Positions 28,692 through 38,297 are shown, numbered from the stretch's first letter. The stretch: 64,000 bases of DNA from Desulforapulum autotrophicum HRM2 (GCF_000020365.1 NC_012108.1:3534001-3598000), one strand, 5' to 3'. Numbers and translations are program-made. The notes: a model not told the origin generated them from the letters alone.

Positions 28692-30305
28692 CTACTCTAT
28701 TTTTTCCACTACCACATTGGATCGTATTTTGGTTAAAAGGGTACCACTGTCAAGGTTTATGCAGTAGATGAGCTCGGGCCTGCCGTCATTGTCAAGGTCT
28801 TCAAGGGCCCAGTCAGCAATGCAGCCCTTAACCTGTTCGGTCTCCCACAATGTCTGCATGCCGGCAGCATTCCAGGAAAGGGCCTTTACGGAACCTGCGG
28901 TAAATTTTCTGAACCTGCCCAGAAAACCCCTTGACTGATCCCGGTTGTGGACCAGGATGGCCTCACTTTGTCCGTTGCGGTCAAGGTCTGCGGCGGCCAT
29001 CTTTGAATTGATGTAAATTCTTTCTTGATCCTCCAGATCCTGGCCTGCCCTTTCGCCAAGAAACAGGGGAGTTGAACCGAACGAGTCAGGACTTGTCCAT
29101 TCAATCTTACCATTTGAAGCGCTCAGGTTAACAATTCCGCCAGGATCAACCCACAGGGTCTGGTCGGCTCCCTTTCCCAGGAAATCGCCCTTTACAAAGC
29201 TGAAGATATCCACACCAGTGGGCAGAGAAACGGCAGTTTGTCGCCCATAACCACATCCGTCCCAGTCAAGGGCAGACACACCCCCACTGAAGGGTTCAGA
29301 ATACCCTCCCTCCTGGCCGTAGAGCTGTTTATCGCCGTTTACCCGGACAACCCGATAGTACCAGCTACTATCCTTGACAAGGGCTTGAAACGCCCCTTGC
29401 TGCCACTCCAGGACAAGGGAGGTCACCTTTGCCTTTCTATCCACGCAAGTGACAAAGATCTCTGCCACCTTGTTTTTATTCACGTCGGCCACATCCACGG
29501 CCTTGAAGGTCTCGTAATGCCGGCCCTGGAACTCCCCTTTTTTAACCAGGGTCCCGTTTTCAAAGGAGAAAAAATTGATCGAATGTTCGTCCATGAGCAC
29601 AAGGTCAGAACGACCGTCGCCGTCCACATCCCCGCAGGCAACACCGGAGAACCGGGTATCAAAGGTCCGGCTCCGGAAAACCGCCCCCGCTGCAACCGGC
29701 CCGGTTACAGCCGTTTGAGACAGGGCGGATGCGGGCAAAGGGATTGACTGGCTTTTGCCACGCTTTTCCAGCATGGCAGATCCGGTTGAACCAAAGGTTT
29801 CAGGCGTGACCTGTGGAATGGGTCCCCCCAGGATAATGGTTTTCATCCGTTCGGCAATAACGGATGCATGGCGGACAAGATCCTGATGGGAAGTGCCGGA
29901 TTCGTGGAAGGTGCAGACCACCCTGCCCTGCTTGACATCAATCAGCTCTGCATCGGTGCTGACCGTGGTTCCCATAACGGTGAGGCTTCCACTCACAAAA
30001 TAATCCAACCCGGCAAAATCCTGACTCGTGCTGAGGCTTTCCAGAACTTCCGGTCCCAGTTCAATACCAAAGGAATCAAGACTCTTCTGCCGCTGTTGAA
30101 CCTGAATTTCACCCGAATCCCCGGTTCTTGAACTGATCATCCGGGTCAACCCCTTGCCGAGGAAGGCAAGGTCATCCTGGGCCAGCACCTCAAAGGGAAA
30201 GATGGCAATGGTTTTAGCCTGCTGGGCCAGAACCGGACTGAAATTAATGCAACAAAAGAAGAGAACGCCAGCCACAACAGAAAAGATTCCACGCTTATTG
30301 CTCAA
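28692..30305 (-). CDS. Exported FlgO-like plus FG-GAP/VCBS-repeat protein
   Basis: This 537-residue protein has a signal peptide (about 1-27, cleavage near VLAQQ). An N-terminal domain (KTIAIFPFEV, GLTRMISSR, LDYFVSGSLT) is related to FlgO/CsgG-type domains. From about residue 210 come repeats with calcium-binding loops of FG-GAP/VCBS type: GDVDGDGRSDL, DVADVNKNKVAEI, ADLDRNGQSEA and LEDLDNDGRPEL. Such repeats form propellers that bind surfaces or ligands outside the cytoplasm. The start is TTG with AAGGAG 7 bases upstream. It is a paralog of the protein encoded at 32031-33563. Function unknown; its place between porin genes hints at a joint envelope role. Confidence 0.8.
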   Translation of the reverse strand: MSNKRGIFSVVAGVLFFCCINFSPVLAQQAKTIAIFPFEVLAQDDLAFLGKGLTRMISSRTGDSGEIQVQQRQKSLDSFGIELGPEVLESLSTSQDFAGLDYFVSGSLTVMGTTVSTDAELIDVKQGRVVCTFHESGTSHQDLVRHASVIAERMKTIILGGPIPQVTPETFGSTGSAMLEKRGKSQSIPLPASALSQTAVTGPVAAGAVFRSRTFDTRFSGVACGDVDGDGRSDLVLMDEHSINFFSFENGTLVKKGEFQGRHYETFKAVDVADVNKNKVAEIFVTCVDRKAKVTSLVLEWQQGAFQALVKDSSWYYRVVRVNGDKQLYGQEGGYSEPFSGGVSALDWDGCGYGRQTAVSLPTGVDIFSFVKGDFLGKGADQTLWVDPGGIVNLSASNGKIEWTSPDSFGSTPLFLGERAGQDLEDQERIYINSKMAAADLDRNGQSEAILVHNRDQSRGFLGRFRKFTAGSVKALSWNAAGMQTLWETEQVKGCIADWALEDLDNDGRPELIYCINLDSGTLLTKIRSNVVVEKIE

Positions 30306-30431
30306 TTTACCACTCCTTATTTTTTAGTTGATCCATGAAGTTTGAATCAAGCTATACAATCGCAGTGTAAAAATAAAGGATAAATTGAATGGAGGGACAG
30401 ATTTAAAGATTCAATACCTAGGGGAAACGAC

Positions 30432-30472
30432 AAAAAAAGGCCGACCAGGAAATCTTGCTTCCCGGCCGGCCC
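30432..30472 (-). terminator. Rho-independent terminator of the third porin gene
   Basis: On the minus strand GGCCGGCCGGGAA pairs with TTCCTGGTCGGCC (two mismatched positions) around a 7-base loop, followed by seven T. It lies 40 bases past the stop of the gene at 30512-31690. Confidence 0.9.
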
Positions 30473-30511
30473 AAATTTCACTCAACGATTCTAAGCGATA
30501 ACGCGTTATCC

Positions 30512-31690
30512 TTAGAAGCTGAGGCTCAGCTGTGTACCAAACTCAAGGGGATCATCATCATCTGAACCATTGTAGGTTGCATCACCGGCAAACAGATAGG
30601 CGGCAATGACTTCAAGCTTAAGGCCATCAATCAGCATATAAGTTGCCTTGAGGTCAATTTCTGTTCCAAGGTAATCTTCACCGTTTACATCATCTTCAGC
30701 CAGCATTGCATACCATACGTCAGCATCAAAGGAGAGTTTTTCAGAAGCTTTGATGGTTGTTCCAAGGTTAATAGCGGTGATGTTGGAGACTTTATCTGCA
30801 GGGGAACCATTTGATACAACATCATCAAAAACACCAAAACCCATGATCTCTGACCAGTAGTAGGACTGACCACCAACCTCGGTCCAGGCTTCGGCATCAT
30901 CATCAGTGGGATCATCATCGCCTGATGCGTAGAATACCTGACCATGAAGGCCAACCATGTCGGAAAGGTTTACGTTACCACCAACAGCAAGGAGGTAAGC
31001 GCTCTGGTCTACGTCTGTGGGGTCATAATTACCACCCTCATAGTAGAAAGAACCCCAGACAGAAGCAGCACCAAGGTTGGCATCCACATCCACACCAATC
31101 ATGTAGGTATAGCTACTATCCTCAAGGTCAGCATAGAGGGCAAGGGGTGTTACAGTGAAGCCGTCACCCTTAATAGCGTGGGCAACAACAAAGGCCTGGT
31201 TGTCATCGTTCATGTTTGTGGTATCAGACTCGTCTATCTTCATGTAAACCAAAGAGGTTGCACCGGCTACAGTAAGATTGATTCCAGAGTAGTCATCATC
31301 AAAGATAAAACCACGGGCAAGTACCAGACCCTGCTGACCGATCTTGGCGTTGACCATTCCAAAGGTTGCGTCAACATAGGAATTTTTGATTTCTAAAATT
31401 TTTCCGTCAGTACCGATGTCACCACCTACATTGTCACCCCAAGTGGTATCCCACTCAAACTTGTTGACGAACTTGAGGTTGTCGTTGAGGACAGCTGTGT
31501 AATAAAGACGGGTTCTTGTATCAATCTTAGAATTATCCAGGCTTGAATCAGAATCTGTACCAGAGAAATTATCATTGGTAAACATCCGTGTACGCCAATA
31601 ACCACCAAACTCACTCTCAAATGCAGAAGCAGGAACTGTGAAAGCCAGTCCCAGGACTGCAACGAGTGCTACAAGCAACATCTTTTTCAT
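30512..31690 (-). CDS. Outer-membrane porin-like protein (third, divergent)
   Basis: This 392-residue protein has a signal peptide (1-23, VPASA cleavage), a barrel-like alternation of aromatic residues and a C-terminal phenylalanine (LSLSF). The opening FESEFGGYWRTRMF and TRLYYTAVLNDNLKFVNKFEWD resemble trimeric porins of Desulfobacterales. It is not a close copy of the 484-residue pair. The AT-rich coding ends and strong promoter suggest an abundant protein. The permeating solute is unknown. Confidence 0.8.
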   Translation of the reverse strand: MKKMLLVALVAVLGLAFTVPASAFESEFGGYWRTRMFTNDNFSGTDSDSSLDNSKIDTRTRLYYTAVLNDNLKFVNKFEWDTTWGDNVGGDIGTDGKILEIKNSYVDATFGMVNAKIGQQGLVLARGFIFDDDYSGINLTVAGATSLVYMKIDESDTTNMNDDNQAFVVAHAIKGDGFTVTPLALYADLEDSSYTYMIGVDVDANLGAASVWGSFYYEGGNYDPTDVDQSAYLLAVGGNVNLSDMVGLHGQVFYASGDDDPTDDDAEAWTEVGGQSYYWSEIMGFGVFDDVVSNGSPADKVSNITAINLGTTIKASEKLSFDADVWYAMLAEDDVNGEDYLGTEIDLKATYMLIDGLKLEVIAAYLFAGDATYNGSDDDDPLEFGTQLSLSF

Positions 31691-31859
31691 CTTTTTTCTC
31701 CTTTTCTTAAATTCTGCTGTTCACCTGATTCATTGGACACCATGTCCAGAATCGGGTTGAAAAGATCTTTGATGGGGCCCTTTTATTTCCCCGGCATTGA
31801 TATTTTCTCAAACAGCATAACCCTTTAAAAACACTCCTTTTTTAAAAAGAAGCATGGAA

Positions 31860-31888
31860 TAAATATCAATGTAAATCGTTTATGTCAA
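31860..31888 (-). promoter_or_regulatory. Promoter of the third porin gene
   Basis: TTGACA (31883-31888) and TATTTA (31860-31865) on the minus strand are 17 bases apart, giving a leader of about 160 bases. In the same 340-base divergent gap a 9-bp inverted repeat, CTTTACTTT/AAAGTAAAG (31941-31949 and 31967-31975), precedes the plus-strand gene. Nothing else is recognised there. Confidence 0.65.
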
Positions 31889-32030
31889 GCTATTTCGCAT
31901 GGATTGATATTTTTTTTGATCATTCAACCCTGCTTATTTACTTTACTTTCTCCCCGGGTATGGTAAAAAGTAAAGGTTTTAAAAGACCATACACAAGAAA
32001 TATTAATACACTAGATGAGGAGTTCTTCCA

Positions 32031-33563
32031 TTGAAATCCGGCAAAACAACCATTGTGCTTGCAATTCTTATTTTATTCACCTGCCTTGCAGGATCGGCCC
32101 TGGCGGCAACGACCCGAATCCTTGTTAAGCCATTTAACATTGAAGCGGACCAGGCATACCCCTTTCTTGAAAAGGGGATATTCAAGATGCTCCTTTCCCG
32201 ACTGGAAATTCCAGGGGTCTGCACACCCGTCCTTGATACAGACCCCGATGCGGGCCAGGCAGACTATGTTCTCAACGGCACCATACTCATCTTTGGAGAC
32301 GGCATCAGCACGGACGCAAAACTTTTGAATGCAAAAACCGGCGCTTCGGCCCTGGTGTTTAACGAACTTGGCGCCTCAAAGGGTGACGCCCTGGCCCACG
32401 TAAACCATCTTTCCGAGCAGATAAAAATGGATGTTCTCGGTTTGGATTCCGGCAAACGGGCCACGCCACAAGCAATCAATCAAACCGCAATCGAACAGCA
32501 GGCTCCGGTCCGCCAGCCCGCAGTCAAGGCGCAACTGTGGAGAAGCCAGGCCTTTGATGAACGAATCATCTCCCTTGATCTTGCCGATGTAACCGGCGAT
32601 ACAAAGAATGAAACCATTGTTGCCTCTAAAAACAAACTGACCCTCCTGACCCGTGAAGGAAAGGTCCTTAAAAAGATTTCAACGTTTGAACCTGGCATCA
32701 ACCTTAACATCCTTTCCGTTGATGCGGGCGACATCAACAACAACCACAAGGCTGAAATCTACCTCACCTGCATTGACGAACGCACCTTCCGACCTTCCTC
32801 CCTTGTGCTCGAGTGGAACGGCACCGGTTTTACAACCCTTCTGGACAATGAACCCCTGCTGTTCCGGATCATTCGCCCAAAGACACGGGGAACGCTTCTC
32901 CTTGGCCAGACCCCCAGGGAAAAGGGTCAAATGCTCAACACACCGGTGTTCCAGCTCTCCTGGCAGGCAAACACCCTTGTGGAAGCCGAGCTCAAACTTC
33001 CCAGGAACATTACCATCTACAGTTTTACCTACGGCGATGTCATGAACAACGGCTCGGAAATGATCGCTGCCCTCACCCTTGACGGCAGGGTAAAAGTATT
33101 TTCTTCCGAAGGGCGTGAGTCGTGGAAAAGCGCCGAAGGGTATGGCGGAAGCGTTAACTTTTTAGAATACAAGGGAAATCTTCACACAAGGGACGATGGG
33201 TATCAAATGACCCGGTTCTTTCTCCAGCAGCGGATCTTCATTGCAGATCTTGAGGGGGATGGGAAAAATCGCGTTATTGTGGTGAGAAACGAAGACTCAG
33301 CCAGCATTCTTAAAAAGACCCGTTATTTTTCAAAGGGAACCATTGTCTCCCTTGCCTGGGATGAGATGGGACTTGCCCCGGAAGGCAGAACAAGGAGCTT
33401 TCCCGGCTACTTTTCCGACTACCTGATTGGAGACATGGACAACGACGGACACGAAGAGCTGATCTACGCCGTCACCCGGTCCGAAGGGATGGTCGACCAG
33501 AATCACAGCTCAAGGCTCTACTCCCAGGACAGGATTGCCGCCAATTCAAGGGAATTCTACTAA
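32031..33563 (+). CDS. Exported FlgO-like plus VCBS-type repeat protein (paralog)
   Basis: This 510-residue protein starts with TTG; GAGGAG is 8 bases upstream. A signal peptide (about 1-25, SALAA) precedes the FlgO/CsgG-like domain (RILVKPFNI, GIFKMLLSRL, ADYVLNGTI, STDAKLL). The C-terminal two thirds carry VCBS/FG-GAP-like loops: ADVTGDTKNETI, GDINNNHKAEI, ADLEGDGKNRVI and GDMDNDGHEEL. It matches the gene at 28692-30305 in domain order and length, so they are paralogs now separated by a porin gene. No stop-adjacent T-run is seen; a GGCTGGAGCA/TGCTCCAGCC hairpin follows at about 33570. Function unknown. Confidence 0.8.
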   Translation: MKSGKTTIVLAILILFTCLAGSALAATTRILVKPFNIEADQAYPFLEKGIFKMLLSRLEIPGVCTPVLDTDPDAGQADYVLNGTILIFGDGISTDAKLLNAKTGASALVFNELGASKGDALAHVNHLSEQIKMDVLGLDSGKRATPQAINQTAIEQQAPVRQPAVKAQLWRSQAFDERIISLDLADVTGDTKNETIVASKNKLTLLTREGKVLKKISTFEPGINLNILSVDAGDINNNHKAEIYLTCIDERTFRPSSLVLEWNGTGFTTLLDNEPLLFRIIRPKTRGTLLLGQTPREKGQMLNTPVFQLSWQANTLVEAELKLPRNITIYSFTYGDVMNNGSEMIAALTLDGRVKVFSSEGRESWKSAEGYGGSVNFLEYKGNLHTRDDGYQMTRFFLQQRIFIADLEGDGKNRVIVVRNEDSASILKKTRYFSKGTIVSLAWDEMGLAPEGRTRSFPGYFSDYLIGDMDNDGHEELIYAVTRSEGMVDQNHSSRLYSQDRIAANSREFY

Positions 33564-33681
33564 ACGGCGTGGCTGGAGCAGGATATGCTCCAGCCGCAAC
33601 AATTAATGAAACGCCCCTGACTGTGATGTGTTGGTGGCGTTTCACCTGTAAGTTGCGGTTAAGATATATTTCAAATGGGTA

Positions 33682-35598
33682 TCAAACGATCCGTTTAAAC
33701 ATCCGTTCCAGTGCATGGATGTCCCACCGGATCCGGATGGGGCGTCCATGGGGACAATGGTCTGGATTTTCGCAATCATCAAGGGCAAGCAACAGATCTT
33801 TCATCTCCCTGTGATTCAGGGGATTATTTGCCCGAATGGCCGTGTGACAGGCCATGAGAATGATACACTCGTCAAGCCACTGCCCTGTTTCCCCCCCCGC
33901 ATCCCCACCTGATTCAACAAGATTTGCCACAATATCGAGTACCAGGGGTCGAACATCCCTGTGTTCGATGATGGCGGGGATTGACTTGACGATAAAGGCT
34001 GTACCGCCAAAGGGTTCGATCTCCATGCCAATGGCCGCAAGATCCGGAAGAATACTTTCGAGCAGGTCCGCCTCCCGGTAGGTAAGCTCCAGGGTTTCGG
34101 GCACAACAAGGCTCTGGGAGGGCGGCCGGTGGTTGTCCGACCTTTTTTTCAATTTCTCATAAACAATCCGCTCGTGGGCTGCATGCTGATCCACAACGAC
34201 CATTTCCCCGTTATCTTCCACCACAATATAGGTACCAAACACCTGACCGACGATAATGGGGTCAGACTTTCCCTGTTGTCGTTGCTTTTCCGGTAAAACC
34301 GGGACAGGTTCGAACCACACATCCGATTCAGCCAGAAAGTGATCCGGTTCATGCAGGGACAAATCTGACACAGTAGAATCCGGCACATTAGAATCCGGTA
34401 ATGGACGCCCGGACACAGGCGGTTTGGACGATGGCGGTTCCGGCAACGTCGGTTCAGAAAAGAGCGGTTCCGGTTCAATCTCTAAAGCTGACGGGCTGGA
34501 GCTATCCTTGGCCGGTGTTCCCCACTGGAAAAGGGAACGGTCTATCCGATTGGTTTCAGTCGGCTCTTTGACCTGGGAAGCAGCAGGGGCCGTGCCCTTG
34601 TAAGAACCTGAAAAGGCTTCACGCACGGCCTGGACCACCAGGGAAAAAATCCGCCGCTGGTCGCAAAACCGCACCTCAAGCTTTGACGGATGAACATTGA
34701 CATCCACCCTGTCTGGAGGAAGGGTCACAAAAATAAGTCCCAGGGGATACCGGCCCTTCATGAGCCGGCCCCGATATCCCTGGAAGATGGCCGCCACAAG
34801 CCCCCGGTCATTGACAAGGCGATTGTTGACAAAGAGCCTCAAATTTCTGGCCGTACTCCGGGTGAACAAGGGGTCCACAGGGTCGGACAGAAAGCCGGTG
34901 ATGGCGATCTCATCGGCCACAAGTTCGACCCTTTTTAGATTTTCAAGGGTGGCCGGGCCAAACACTTCACCTGCCCGTGTCTCCATGGTGGCCGACGCTG
35001 AAAACGCCTTGACCGGACGATTGTTGTGTATGAGGCGAAAACCAACCCCGGGATTTCCCAGGGCCATACCGGAAAAAACATCGGCAATATGCCCCATCTC
35101 GGTGTTGACCCCCTTGAGAAACTTTCTTCGGGCAGGGGTGTTGTAGTAAAGCTGGGCCACTTCGACCATGGTCCCTGCCGGGGCACCTGTCTCCTGGACA
35201 TCCATGATCCTGCCGCCATGGATCCGTATCCTTGTGCCTGCATGCCCCTCTTGTTCCCGGGTGGTCAGGGTAAATTTTGAGACCGCCGCCATGGAGGGAA
35301 GGGCCTCGCCCCTGAACCCAAAGGTCTTAATGGCAAAAAGGTCCTCGTCCGTAAAAATTTTGCTCGTGGCGTACCGCTCAATGGCAAGAAGGGCATTGTC
35401 CGGGGACATGCCCGAACCATTGTCCGAAATCCGGATCAAATCCCTGCCGCCCCGTTCAATCTCGGCCACGATTCTTGTGGCACCGGAATCAAGGGCATTT
35501 TCAACCAGCTCCTTGACCACCGAGACCGGCCGTTCCACCACCTCACCTGCGGCAATCTTGTTGGTGAGGATATCTGGAAGAATCCGTATATCAGCCAT
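33682..35598 (-). CDS. mutL: DNA mismatch repair protein MutL (endonuclease type)
   Basis: MutL couples mismatch recognition by MutS to strand incision. The 638 residues include the GHKL ATPase motifs ENALDSGA (33-40), DNGSGM (59-64) and GFRGEAL (94-100). A proline-rich linker (about 340-430) precedes a C-terminal domain with the metal-binding nuclease motif DQHAAHERIVYE, plus ACHTAIRAN and CPHGRP. This is the self-nicking MutL of bacteria without MutH. The linker is rich in short PPxS/EP repeats. Confidence 0.97.
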   Translation of the reverse strand: MADIRILPDILTNKIAAGEVVERPVSVVKELVENALDSGATRIVAEIERGGRDLIRISDNGSGMSPDNALLAIERYATSKIFTDEDLFAIKTFGFRGEALPSMAAVSKFTLTTREQEGHAGTRIRIHGGRIMDVQETGAPAGTMVEVAQLYYNTPARRKFLKGVNTEMGHIADVFSGMALGNPGVGFRLIHNNRPVKAFSASATMETRAGEVFGPATLENLKRVELVADEIAITGFLSDPVDPLFTRSTARNLRLFVNNRLVNDRGLVAAIFQGYRGRLMKGRYPLGLIFVTLPPDRVDVNVHPSKLEVRFCDQRRIFSLVVQAVREAFSGSYKGTAPAASQVKEPTETNRIDRSLFQWGTPAKDSSSPSALEIEPEPLFSEPTLPEPPSSKPPVSGRPLPDSNVPDSTVSDLSLHEPDHFLAESDVWFEPVPVLPEKQRQQGKSDPIIVGQVFGTYIVVEDNGEMVVVDQHAAHERIVYEKLKKRSDNHRPPSQSLVVPETLELTYREADLLESILPDLAAIGMEIEPFGGTAFIVKSIPAIIEHRDVRPLVLDIVANLVESGGDAGGETGQWLDECIILMACHTAIRANNPLNHREMKDLLLALDDCENPDHCPHGRPIRIRWDIHALERMFKRIV

Positions 35599-35604
35599 GG
35601 GAAA

Positions 35605-35787
35605 TCATTTGTTTGATTCCCTCACAAACCGCAGCAGGAATTCCCCCTCTGCCGGAGTCAGGTCAAACTGAACACAGGCCTCGTCCACCAGCACAACAAA
35701 CTTCAGCTCTGGGTGGGTCGCTCGTCGTTCTGCAATATAGCGAACGGCAGCCCTTAAATGTTCACCTTCAGGAAACGGATGGGTCAT
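35605..35787 (-). CDS. Small conserved-looking hypothetical protein
   Basis: This 60-residue protein begins MTHPFPEGEHLRAAVRYIAE and is preceded by a strong GGAGG site at good spacing. It fits tightly between gatA (22 bases) and mutL (7 bases) on the same strand. The composition is that of a soluble, helical protein. I do not recognise a domain; the FDLTPAEGEFLLRF end suggests a short helical motif. The tight packing and ribosome site argue that it is real. Confidence 0.7.
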   Translation of the reverse strand: MTHPFPEGEHLRAAVRYIAERRATHPELKFVVLVDEACVQFDLTPAEGEFLLRFVRESNK

Positions 35788-35808
35788 GGTTCCTCCAGAA
35801 TCGTTAAA

Positions 35809-37281
35809 TTACAAATTCGGCAGCCCGGGTAGACCCGGACAACGCTGCTCTAGTCCATAGCCGGCCTTGAGAACACTCATTTCATCAAAACGCCGCCCAA
35901 GGATCTGCAGCCCGATGGGAAGCCCTGTTGTCGACATGGCACAGGGAACGGATAAACCGGGAATTCCGGCCATATTGGCCGAAAGGGTAAAAATGTCTCC
36001 CAGGTACATGGTCAGGGGATCATCCACATTTTCACCGATTTTAAACGCAGGCGTGGGCGCAACAGGAGAAAGGATGATGTCACACTGGTCAAAGGCCTTG
36101 GAAAAGTCCGCCATGATCAGGGTTCTCACCCGGGAAGCCCGGCCGTAATATTCGTCATAGTATCCGGCCGAAAGGGCGTAGGTCCCCATGATAATCCGAC
36201 GCTTAACCTCGGGACCAAACCCACTGGAACGGGTCTGCTTGTACATATCCATAAGATCGTCACACCCGGTCTGCCTGAACCCGTACTTAACCCCGTCGTA
36301 CCGGGAAAGGTTGGCGCTTGCCTCGGAGGGAGCCAGCACATAATAGGCAGCAACGGCAAAATTGGTGTGGGGAAGGGAGACATCAATGACTTCAACCCCA
36401 AGATCCTCCAGGACCTTACACGCATTCTTAAATGAACGTTCAACTTCCGGGTCAAGCCCCTTCATTCCGATATATTCCCTGGGAATCCCAGCTTTCATGC
36501 CGGCAAGGCCCTTGGCATCGAAACCGGCAAAGGCCTGGGTAAAATCGGGTTTGTCAATGGCCGCTGAAGTGGAATCCTTTGGATCATGGCCTGAAATGAC
36601 ATTCATCATCAACGCCGCATCTTTGACCGTGCGGGTGATGGGTCCAATCTGATCCAGGGACGACGCATAGGCCACCATGCCGAACCGCGACACCCTGCCA
36701 TAGCTTGGCTTCAAGCCCACAACACCGCAGTGGGAGGCAGGCTGGCGAATGGATCCACCCGTGTCTGTCCCAAGGGCGGCCGTACACATCCGGGCCGCAA
36801 CAGCTGCGGCAGACCCACCGCTTGATCCGCCCGGCACATGGTCAAGGTTCCATGGATTTCTTGTCAGATGGAAAGCAGAATTTTCCGTGGACGACCCCAT
36901 GCCGAACTCGTCCAGGTTGGTTTTGCCCACAATCACGGCCCCGGCCTGCTTTAAAAGGGTCACTGCCGTGGCATCATAGGTGGGAACAAAATTTTCTAAA
37001 ATTTTTGACGCGCAGGTGGTTCGCACCCCACTGGTGCACAAAAGATCCTTTAAGGCCAGGGGAATACCCAGAAGGGGAGCATCCTCACCCCTTGCAATCC
37101 GTTCATCGGCTGCAGTGGCGGCCTCAAGGGCACCGGCGGCATCAACGGTGATAAAGGCCCCAAGGTCTGCGTCATGGGTCTTGATCCTGTCAAGCAGGCA
37201 GGTGGTAAGATCCTTTGAGGAGATTTCACCGGAAAGGAGAAGCGCCCTTGCCCCTTCAAGTGTCAGTTCGTGTAATTCCAT
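35809..37281 (-). CDS. gatA: Asp-tRNA(Asn)/Glu-tRNA(Gln) amidotransferase subunit A
   Basis: GatA is the glutaminase/amidase that supplies ammonia to the transamidation site of GatCAB. The 490-residue protein contains the amidase signature GGSSGGSAAAVAA with the catalytic serine, the cis-serine in DTGGSIRQPAS, and the lysine in ALKDLLC. It follows gatC by 12 bases, so gatCA is an operon while gatB is elsewhere. Confidence 0.97.
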   Translation of the reverse strand: MELHELTLEGARALLLSGEISSKDLTTCLLDRIKTHDADLGAFITVDAAGALEAATAADERIARGEDAPLLGIPLALKDLLCTSGVRTTCASKILENFVPTYDATAVTLLKQAGAVIVGKTNLDEFGMGSSTENSAFHLTRNPWNLDHVPGGSSGGSAAAVAARMCTAALGTDTGGSIRQPASHCGVVGLKPSYGRVSRFGMVAYASSLDQIGPITRTVKDAALMMNVISGHDPKDSTSAAIDKPDFTQAFAGFDAKGLAGMKAGIPREYIGMKGLDPEVERSFKNACKVLEDLGVEVIDVSLPHTNFAVAAYYVLAPSEASANLSRYDGVKYGFRQTGCDDLMDMYKQTRSSGFGPEVKRRIIMGTYALSAGYYDEYYGRASRVRTLIMADFSKAFDQCDIILSPVAPTPAFKIGENVDDPLTMYLGDIFTLSANMAGIPGLSVPCAMSTTGLPIGLQILGRRFDEMSVLKAGYGLEQRCPGLPGLPNL

Positions 37282-37293
37282 TGTATAACTCCT

Positions 37294-37581
37294 CTATCCC
37301 ACAATCCTGGGAACCGTGTAAAAATCATCGTCCCGCTCGGGCGCATTGGCAAGGGTGACGCAAGGCCCCGGGGAGGGTTTTACCTGGTCCTGCCTGAAAA
37401 CATTTGTCCCAAGGGCCGCACCCGAAGCAAGGGGCACCCCATCCACATCAACCTCTTTTAATACATCCATATAGTCAAGGATATTGCTCACCTGGGCCGT
37501 AAGACTTTCGACCTGGGACCCATCCACAGCCAGACGGGCCAGGTGGGCCAGATGCTCCACATCCTGCTTTGAAATCTTCAT
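37294..37581 (-). CDS. gatC: Asp-tRNA(Asn)/Glu-tRNA(Gln) amidotransferase subunit C
   Basis: GatC is the short clamp subunit that holds GatA and GatB together. It has about 95 residues, with DVEHLAHLARLAV at the N-terminus and the C-terminal ERDDDFYTVPRIV motif. Three adjacent start codons (GTG, ATG, ATG) are possible. I took the third, at 37581, because the AGGAG site is then 5 bases away; the first two are too close. The stop of the SPOR gene lies within this start region, giving coupling. Confidence 0.94.
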   Translation of the reverse strand: MKISKQDVEHLAHLARLAVDGSQVESLTAQVSNILDYMDVLKEVDVDGVPLASGAALGTNVFRQDQVKPSPGPCVTLANAPERDDDFYTVPRIVG

Positions 37582-37583
37582 CA

Positions 37584-38294
37584 TCACTCCTTTTTGTTCA
37601 GTATCATTCCCTTGATTCCGTCCCGGCGAAGGCGGTCCAGCTCTTTTTCCGCCGACGCCTTATCCTTGAACGAACCGGTTCTTACCCTGTGCCAGATATC
37701 ATCTCCCACCCGACCCATGGTTCGATAGGCAAAAACCCCCTTTGCCCTGAGCCGGCCCATATCTTGAACGGCATCGTTGAGTTCCCGGTATGCGGAGACC
37801 TGGATGGTATATTCACCATCTCCAGAATCGGATGCCAGCGTCTGTTCCGCTATTTTATCAACGCTTTTTCCCGAAACGGCTACCAGGTCTGCTCCCCCAT
37901 GGCCGGATGCAGGCTTTGATTTAAAGGTCTTGGCCTTGAGACTGCGTTTCAGGGGTGGCTGATTTTCACCCTCAGGTTTCTGGGATGTTGGGGACTCGGC
38001 CCCGACAGGAAGAATTTCTCCCCCCTCCCCGGTTATTACCCCAGAGGTGCGAACGGGGCTTTTGAGCACCTCATAAAAGGCAAGTGACGGCTTTTTAATT
38101 TCTTCATCCTGCTGTTCAGCCACAGCGACCATCTGTTTCAAACCCTCCTGGAAACTGCGGGTATCAAACGAGACAGGAGCGGTTCCCCGACCAACAAGCA
38201 CCCCGAGAAAAAACATCCAGCAACAGGACAGAATGCCCACGGCCAGGGAAATAAACGTCCTTGAAAATCGTGGTTTTCCGTCCAAAGCGATCAA
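37584..38294 (-). CDS. SPOR-domain membrane protein
   Basis: This protein of about 236 residues has a short cytoplasmic N-terminus, one membrane helix (about 15-37, LAVGILSCCWMFFLGVLVG), a low-complexity periplasmic linker and a C-terminal SPOR domain (YTIQVSAYRELNDA to the end). SPOR domains bind denuded septal peptidoglycan, so a role in cell division or envelope maintenance is likely. Starts are TTG at 38294 or TTG at 38285; the second has the better spacing from AGGA. It begins 3 bases after argS. Confidence 0.85.
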   Translation of the reverse strand: MIALDGKPRFSRTFISLAVGILSCCWMFFLGVLVGRGTAPVSFDTRSFQEGLKQMVAVAEQQDEEIKKPSLAFYEVLKSPVRTSGVITGEGGEILPVGAESPTSQKPEGENQPPLKRSLKAKTFKSKPASGHGGADLVAVSGKSVDKIAEQTLASDSGDGEYTIQVSAYRELNDAVQDMGRLRAKGVFAYRTMGRVGDDIWHRVRTGSFKDKASAEKELDRLRRDGIKGMILNKKE

Positions 38295-38297
38295 TTC

